Shown here: in pieces, positions 59,431-64,000 of the stretch | Layout of the letters: each line of letters opens with the position of its first letter | Position numbering within the stretch: position 1 is the first letter of the stretch | Program-made: the position numbers and the translations under genes | From: Chthonobacter albigriseus | GTDB lineage: Bacteria > Pseudomonadota > Alphaproteobacteria > Rhizobiales > Pleomorphomonadaceae | NCBI RefSeq assembly: GCF_013839445.1 | Contig: NZ_JACDIT010000002.1 | Span: 310,001-374,000, forward strand | Direction of reading: 5' to 3' | DNA length: 64,000 nt | The notes under the pieces: model-generated | Told to the model about the DNA's origin: nothing | The model's input: the letters and a program-made list of their open reading frames with translations, nothing else | The model's database searches: none

Positions 59431-59533
59431 GTCTCCTGGCGGCGTGGCACGGGGAACCGGCAGCGACTGCCGCAGCGGATCCGAGCCAGGCCTGCCCGCC
59501 CCCCCGAGGAGCGGCGGGCGCAGGATAAATAAG

Positions 59534-60826
59534 TCAGGTGCGCTCGTCGACCTTGATCGCCTTCAGTTTATCGATCCCGAGCGCCTGCAGGGCGAGCCTC
59601 TCGTAGAACGGCTCAGACTTGCCGATGCGGATCTTGCGCAGGAAGTACTTCTCAAAGCCGATCTTCGCGGCGTGGACCCACTTGCCGGACGAGGACCAGT
59701 TGACGTTGCGGGGCGGTATCTGCGGCTGGGCCACGAAGGCGACGCCCCCGTCGCCGAAGTCGGCGAGGCAGACCGCGTTCCAGGTCGCCTCGGCGTCCGG
59801 CTCGCGACCGTCCACCAGACGGGCGATGTTGTGGGCCGTCGCCGTCACCATGCTCTCGATCATGAAGCCGGTCTTCGGCACGCCGACCGGCACCGGCGTC
59901 TTGCCGACCGGGGGAATGGCGACGCAGACGCCGACGGAGAAGACGTTCCTGAAGGCCGGGTTGCGCTGGTGCCGGTCGGCCAGGATGAAGCCGCGCGGGT
60001 TGGTGAGGCCCTCGATGCCGCGCACGGCGGCCACGCCGCGGAAGGCCGGCAGGATCATCGAATAGGCGAACGGCAGGTCATGGGCGGCCTTCAGCGAGCC
60101 GTCGTCAGCAAGTTCGCTGACATGCATCGTCCCCGCCTCGACCTTGTCGATCCTGGCGTTGGTGACCCACTTCACGTGGTGCTGGCGCATCTCGCTTTCG
60201 AGCAGCGACTTCGTATCGCCGACACCGTCGAGGCCGAGGTGGCCGACGTAGGGTTCGGCGGTCACGAAGGTCATCGGCACGCGGTCGCGCACCTTGGCGT
60301 CACGCAGCGCCTTGTCGAGCACGAAGGTGAATTCGTAGGCCGGGCCGTAGCACGAGGCGCCCTGGGCCGCGCCGATGATCACCGGCCCGGGGTTCTTCAC
60401 CAACTGGTCGAAGGCTTCCTTGGCCTTCAGCGCGTGGTCGACGTGGCAGATCGACTGCGTGTGCCCCTCCGGCCCGAAACCCTCGATCTCGTCGAAGGCA
60501 AGGTCCGGGCCGGTGGCGATGACGAGGAAGTCGTAGGATACGGACTGGCCGCCCACCAGTTCGATCCGGTTCTCCGCGGGGTGGAGGCGGGCCGCGCCTT
60601 CCGGGTGGAGGGCGATGTCGCGCTTGGCGAAGACGGGGGCCAGATCGACCTCGATCGATTCCCGGTCGCGCCAGCCGACGGCGACCCACGGATTCGACGG
60701 CACGAAGGAGTATTTCGACCCCTTGTTGACGACCGCGATCTCGTGGTCGCGCCCCAGGATATCGCGCAGTTCGTAGGCCATGATGACGCCGCCCAAGCCG
60801 GCGCCGAGGACTGCAACACGTGCCAT
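59534..60826 (-). CDS. Sulfide:quinone oxidoreductase family flavoprotein
   Basis: A 430-residue FAD protein: N-terminal VAVLGAGLGGVIMAYEL (FAD Rossmann), ATGPDLAFDE and a C-terminal membrane-associated amphipathic end (FEKYFLRKIRIG). Cysteines at 127, 159 (in QGASCYGP) and 353 match the three redox cysteines of type I SQR, so sulfide oxidation with electron transfer to quinone is expected. GGAGG lies before ATG 60826. It is divergent from the rhodanese gene with the shared ArsR-type motif between; this fits a sulfide-inducible promoter pair. Confidence 0.9.
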   Translation of the reverse strand: MARVAVLGAGLGGVIMAYELRDILGRDHEIAVVNKGSKYSFVPSNPWVAVGWRDRESIEVDLAPVFAKRDIALHPEGAARLHPAENRIELVGGQSVSYDFLVIATGPDLAFDEIEGFGPEGHTQSICHVDHALKAKEAFDQLVKNPGPVIIGAAQGASCYGPAYEFTFVLDKALRDAKVRDRVPMTFVTAEPYVGHLGLDGVGDTKSLLESEMRQHHVKWVTNARIDKVEAGTMHVSELADDGSLKAAHDLPFAYSMILPAFRGVAAVRGIEGLTNPRGFILADRHQRNPAFRNVFSVGVCVAIPPVGKTPVPVGVPKTGFMIESMVTATAHNIARLVDGREPDAEATWNAVCLADFGDGGVAFVAQPQIPPRNVNWSSSGKWVHAAKIGFEKYFLRKIRIGKSEPFYERLALQALGIDKLKAIKVDERT

Positions 60827-60914
60827 TTCCGGATCCTCCCGATCCATGCGCCCCGTTTCGGGGACCATTCGCCGCATTCCCGCAGAAGGGGTCTTGCGGC
60901 TCAGGAGACGTACG

Positions 60915-60930
60915 GTATATTAGCGAATAC
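60915..60930. promoter_or_regulatory. Shared motif, candidate ArsR (SqrR-like) operator 2
   Basis: GTATATTAGCGAATAC lies in the 134-base divergent gap between the SQR and rhodanese genes and matches the motif upstream of the ArsR gene at 14 of 16 positions. Confidence 0.65.
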
Positions 60931-60960
60931 GAAAATACAAATACACTTTGGAGTAAGTGC

Positions 60961-61293
60961 ATGTTCGGTTTCTCCCGCCCGGCGGCCAAGACGGTCTCGC
61001 CCGAAGAAGCGCGGTCCCTGGCCGAGTCCGGTGCGATCCGTCTCGTCGATGTGCGGGAGGCCGGCGAGTGGGCGCAGGGGCGGATCGCCGGCGCGATCCA
61101 CGCGCCGCTCTCCAGGCTCCGCGACCTGGCGGGCACCCTGCCCTCCGACAAGCCCGTGGTGTTCTACTGCCTGTCCGGCGCCAGGTCCGGGCAGGCGGTG
61201 GCGCTCGCCAAGGCGCTTGGCCTGCCGCACGACACGCACATGGCCGGCGGCATCTCCGCCTGGCGCGCGCACGGTTTCCCGCTCACCCGCTAG
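60961..61293 (+). CDS. Single-domain rhodanese
   Basis: A 110-residue rhodanese: LVDVREAGEWAQGRIAGAIHAPL and the active-site loop CLSGARS with catalytic C70. No signal peptide; a short FGFSRP lead precedes the domain. The protein transfers sulfane sulfur, probably from persulfide produced by SQR. ATG 60961 follows a GGAGT ribosome site. It fits the YgaP-like rhodanese group often encoded next to a small DUF2892 membrane protein, which here lies 183 bases downstream behind its own promoter motif. Confidence 0.9.
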   Translation: MFGFSRPAAKTVSPEEARSLAESGAIRLVDVREAGEWAQGRIAGAIHAPLSRLRDLAGTLPSDKPVVFYCLSGARSGQAVALAKALGLPHDTHMAGGISAWRAHGFPLTR

Positions 61294-61433
61294 CGGTCGG
61301 CTTCCGCTGTGCGGGCGACCGCCAGCGGCCCTGGGCCCGATCGCCGGACTTCCGCCGGCGGTCGGGTCCAGGTGATGGTCCCGGCCCTGAAAATCGAAGC
61401 GATCGCCTTCATCTCCCCCTTGCAATGCCTCTT

Positions 61434-61449
61434 GTATTTTAGTATCTAC
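61434..61449 (+). promoter_or_regulatory. Shared motif, candidate ArsR (SqrR-like) operator 3
   Basis: GTATTTTAGTATCTAC precedes the DUF2892 gene by 27 bases and shares the GTATTTTAG...TAC core with the other two sites. It suggests a third controlled promoter, which would drive the DUF2892 and RND genes. Confidence 0.6.
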
Positions 61450-61476
61450 TAATCTACTAACTCACGGAGTGTTTCC

Positions 61477-61677
61477 ATGACCCTCGACCGATCCGTTCTC
61501 GCCTTCGCCGGTGTGATGGTGCTGCTGTCCGTCGTCCTCACGGCGTATGTTTCCCCCTACTTCGTCTGGTTCACCGTCTTCATCGGGTTCAACCTGATCC
61601 AGTCGGCCTTCACCGGCTTCTGCCCGGCCGCGACGGTGTTCAAGGCGCTCGGGATCAAGCCGGGCTGCGCCTTCTGA
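61477..61677 (+). CDS. DUF2892 (YgaP membrane-domain) protein
   Basis: A 66-residue membrane protein with two segments and the family end GFCPAATVFKALGIKPGCAF with two cysteines. In YgaP this domain is fused to a rhodanese; here the two are separate genes. A role in sulfur-compound transport or membrane attachment of persulfide chemistry is possible. The RND periplasmic adaptor gene begins 14 bases downstream. Confidence 0.87.
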   Translation: MTLDRSVLAFAGVMVLLSVVLTAYVSPYFVWFTVFIGFNLIQSAFTGFCPAATVFKALGIKPGCAF

Positions 61678-61691
61678 ACCGGAGATCTCCC

Positions 61692-62645
61692 ATGCGTCCG
61701 CTGATCCTGGCCCTTGCCCTCTCCGCCGCGGTTCCTGCTGCCTTCGCCGGCACGCTCACGGTCGCTCCGACCACGGTGCCGGAGTGGAAGGCCGTCTACG
61801 GCCGGGTGGAGGCGCGGGACCTGATCCCCGCCCGCGCCCGGATCGGCGGCACGCTGGTCGCGCTTGAGGTGACCGAGGGAGACGCGGTCAAGGCCGGGCA
61901 GCGGATCGCAACGGTTCGCGACGACAAGATCGCATTCCAGGTCAACGCCTTGGACGCGCAACTTCGCGCGCTTCAGGCGCAGCTCGCCAACGCCGAATCC
62001 GAGCTCGCCCGCGGCCAGGCGCTGGTGGAGAAGGGCGTCACGACCGCACAGCGGCTCGATCAGCTCCGCACCCAGACCGATGTCTTCCGCAACCAGATCG
62101 CCGCGGCGGAAGCCCAGCGGCAGGTGGTGGTCCAGCAGGGGCAAGAGGGCGAGGTGATCGCGCCCGCGGACGGCAAGGTGCTGACCGTGCCCGTCACCAA
62201 AGGCGCGGTCGTCATGCCGGGCGAGGCGATCGCCACGATCGGCGGCGGCGGCTTCTTCCTGCGCCTCGCCATTCCCGAGCGCCATGCCGCCATGCTGGAG
62301 GAAGGCGCCGCACTGCAGATCGAGACCGGTTCGGCGCCCACCACGGGTCGGCTCGCCAAGGTCTACCCGCAGATCGAAAACGGCCGCGTCATCGCCGACG
62401 TCGAGGTGGAGGCGCTTCCCACGGCCTTCGTCGACGCCCGCCTCCTCGTCCGGGTGCCCGTCGGCGCTCGTCAGGCGATCGTCGTTCCCGCCGCGGCCGT
62501 CTCGACCCGCTCGGGCATCGACTTCGTCCGCGTCCGCGCCGGCGATGCCGAGATCGAACGGGTCGTCGTGGTCGGCGAGCGCACCGGCACCGACGTCGAA
62601 GTCCTGACCGGGCTCCACACGGGCGACGAGGTGATCACGCCATGA
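61692..62645 (+). CDS. RND efflux periplasmic adaptor (MFP)
   Basis: A 317-residue membrane fusion protein with a signal peptide (to about residue 19, ending AAFAG). It shows a lipoyl half (GGTLVALEVTEGDAVKAGQRIATV), a coiled-coil hairpin (about 83-145, LDAQLRALQAQLANAESELARGQALVEKG), the second lipoyl half (EGEVIAPADGKVLTVPVTKGAVVMPGE) and a beta-barrel end (TGLHTGDEVITP). It overlaps the RND transporter gene by four bases. Its placement behind an ArsR-type motif suggests induction by sulfide or persulfide. Confidence 0.9.
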   Translation: MRPLILALALSAAVPAAFAGTLTVAPTTVPEWKAVYGRVEARDLIPARARIGGTLVALEVTEGDAVKAGQRIATVRDDKIAFQVNALDAQLRALQAQLANAESELARGQALVEKGVTTAQRLDQLRTQTDVFRNQIAAAEAQRQVVVQQGQEGEVIAPADGKVLTVPVTKGAVVMPGEAIATIGGGGFFLRLAIPERHAAMLEEGAALQIETGSAPTTGRLAKVYPQIENGRVIADVEVEALPTAFVDARLLVRVPVGARQAIVVPAAAVSTRSGIDFVRVRAGDAEIERVVVVGERTGTDVEVLTGLHTGDEVITP

Positions 62646-64000
62646 AGCTCGGCATCGCCGGCGGCCTGACGCGCACCTTCATCGGGTCCGCGCTGACGCC
62701 CCTGTTCCTGCTCGCCGCGCTCGCCATGGGGCTGGTCGCGCTGATCACGCTCCCCCGCGAAGAGGAGCCGCAGATCTCCGTCCCGATGGTGGACATCCAC
62801 GTCCGCGCGCCCGGTCTCAAGGCGGAGGACGCGGTCAAGCTCGTCACCGAACCGCTGGAGACAATCGTCAAGGCGATCGATGGGGTCGAGCACGTCTACT
62901 CGCAGACCCGCGACGACGCGGTGATGGTCACCGCGCGCTTCCTGGTCGGCACCTCGTCCGACGCCGCGGTGCTGCGCGTCCACGACAAGCTGCGCGCCAA
63001 CATGGACCGCATTCCCGTCGGCATCCCGGAGCCGATGGTCGTCGGCCGCGGCATCGACGACGTGGCGATCGTCTCGCTCACCCTGACGCCCGTGCCCGCC
63101 GCTGCCGCCACGATCTCCGCCAACGACCTCACCCGCATCGCCCGCGAGCTCCGCACCGAGATCGCCAAGGTCGACAACGTCGGGCTCAGCTATCTCGTCG
63201 GAGAGACCGGCGAGGCGATCAGGATCGCGCCCGATCCGGAGCGGCTGGCGATGACCGGCGTCACCCTGCAGCAGCTCTCGGGCAAGGTCACGGGCGCCAA
63301 CCGGTCGTTCTCCACCGGGCTCGTCCGCGACGGCGGCCAGCAGATCGAGGTGGTCGCCGGCGAAACGCTGCAGACGCCGGCCGAGATCGGCAACCTCCTC
63401 CTCACCACGCGCGACGGCCGCCCGGTCTACGTGCGCGACGTCGCCGACGTCTCGCTCGTCACCGACACCGCCGACCTCCATGTCTCCAGCGTCACGCGGA
63501 CCGCGGACGGCGCAATCCAGCGCGTTCCGGCGGTCACGCTCGCCGTCGCCAAGCGCGCCGGGTCCAATGCCGTGACCGTCGCGGAGGAGATCCTGCACCG
63601 GGTGGAGAGCCTCAAGGGGTCGCTCATCCCGGAGACCGTCGCCGTGGAGGTGACGCGCGACTACGGCGAGACCGCCAACGAGAAGGCCAACGAGCTCCTC
63701 TTCCATCTCGGCCTTGCGACCCTTTCCATCATCGCGCTGGTCTGGTTCGCGATCGGCCGGCGGGAAGCCTTCGTCGTCGCCATCGTCATTCCGGTGACGA
63801 TCCTCCTCACCCTCTTTGCGGCCAACGTGATGGGCTACACGCTCAACCGCGTGTCGCTGTTCGCGCTGATCTTCTCCATCGGGATCCTGGTCGACGACGC
63901 CATCGTGGTGATCGAAAATATCGCCCGCCACTGGGGCATGAACGACGGACGCGACCGGCGGGAGGCCGCCATCGAGGCGGTCGCGGAGGTCGGCAATCCG
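62642..64000 (+). CDS. RND efflux transporter, 3' truncated by window edge
   Basis: The first 453 residues of an AcrB/MexB-superfamily inner-membrane pump remain open to the last base. The first membrane helix (PLFLLAALAMGLVALITL) and REEEPQISVPMVDIHV, then the first periplasmic domain, LLFHLGLATLSIIALVWFAIGRREAF and the start of TM4 with GILVDDAIVVIENIARH (aspartates of the proton relay) are all present. The short REEEPQ lead and the single MFP resemble the heavy-metal/other group of RND pumps with unknown cargo. No outer-membrane factor is seen in the window. Confidence 0.92.
   Translation, partial: MKLGIAGGLTRTFIGSALTPLFLLAALAMGLVALITLPREEEPQISVPMVDIHVRAPGLKAEDAVKLVTEPLETIVKAIDGVEHVYSQTRDDAVMVTARFLVGTSSDAAVLRVHDKLRANMDRIPVGIPEPMVVGRGIDDVAIVSLTLTPVPAAAATISANDLTRIARELRTEIAKVDNVGLSYLVGETGEAIRIAPDPERLAMTGVTLQQLSGKVTGANRSFSTGLVRDGGQQIEVVAGETLQTPAEIGNLLLTTRDGRPVYVRDVADVSLVTDTADLHVSSVTRTADGAIQRVPAVTLAVAKRAGSNAVTVAEEILHRVESLKGSLIPETVAVEVTRDYGETANEKANELLFHLGLATLSIIALVWFAIGRREAFVVAIVIPVTILLTLFAANVMGYTLNRVSLFALIFSIGILVDDAIVVIENIARHWGMNDGRDRREAAIEAVAEVGNP

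Noticed and set aside
1-64000. tRNA, rRNA, insertion sequences, integrases, attachment sites
   Set aside because: None was recognisable; gaps are short and no transposase or integrase frame was found.

Overview
The window is very GC-rich, densely coded DNA with short intergenic gaps, many ATGA or TGATG gene overlaps and long antisense shadow frames. Gene content (six ABC importers, MurR and LysR regulators, DUF1989 proteins, HmuTUV with a small ABM-type haem enzyme, an SqrR/BigR-like ArsR protein) points to an alphaproteobacterium, most likely Hyphomicrobiales (Rhizobiales). No rRNA, tRNA, CRISPR array or insertion sequence was seen. It reads as a chromosomal stretch specialised in scavenging small nitrogen- and sulfur-rich metabolites.

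Layout. (1) 1-0.9 kb: the end of a methyltransferase gene and a small Popeye-like membrane protein. (2) 0.9-13.1 kb: a LysR regulator with two DNA-binding heads, divergent from an eight-gene operon: an ammonia-lyase homologue without the MIO-forming triad, a betaine-type ABC importer (four genes), a hydantoinase, an N-carbamoyl amino acid hydrolase, a DUF917 protein and a urocanase homologue. Together these match the five-step ergothioneine catabolic pathway (ergothioneine to glutamate, trimethylamine, H2S, CO2 and NH3) plus an uptake system. (3) 13.2-19.2 kb: haem acquisition: HutX, an ABM-fold enzyme, a TonB-dependent haem receptor, and HmuTUV. (4) 19.2-25.9 kb: an exonuclease-CBS-DUF294 protein, a DUF4212/sodium symporter pair and small membrane proteins. 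(5) 25.9-34.5 kb: two amidohydrolases in one operon with a dipeptide-type ABC importer. (6) 34.5-36.4 kb: a hipBA toxin-antitoxin module with three regularly spaced operators. (7) 36.5-47.3 kb: two polar amino acid ABC importers with a membrane di-iron desaturase-like enzyme, a TIM-barrel protein, a RidA protein and three DUF1989 proteins, next to a divergent MurR/RpiR regulator with a clear palindromic operator. (8) 47.3-50.4 kb: Hsp70-like (YegD type), phosphoribosyltransferase, VOC dioxygenase. (9) 50.4-58.5 kb: a LysR-controlled operon of a NitT/TauT-type importer, two SDRs, two ureohydrolases and a CE4 deacetylase-like enzyme. (10) 58.6-64 kb: a sulfide/persulfide response locus: an ArsR sensor with SqrR-like cysteines, sulfide:quinone reductase, rhodanese, a YgaP-type membrane protein and the start of an RND efflux system, with one shared motif in three promoters.

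Common theme: importer genes sit beside hydrolytic enzymes acting on C-N bonds. In four importer operons a strong hairpin lies just after the binding-protein gene and before the permease, which would favour high binding-protein levels. The most notable systems are the ergothioneine cluster, the uncharacterised desaturase/DUF1989 catabolic locus at 36-47 kb, the hipBA operator array and the sulfide regulon.
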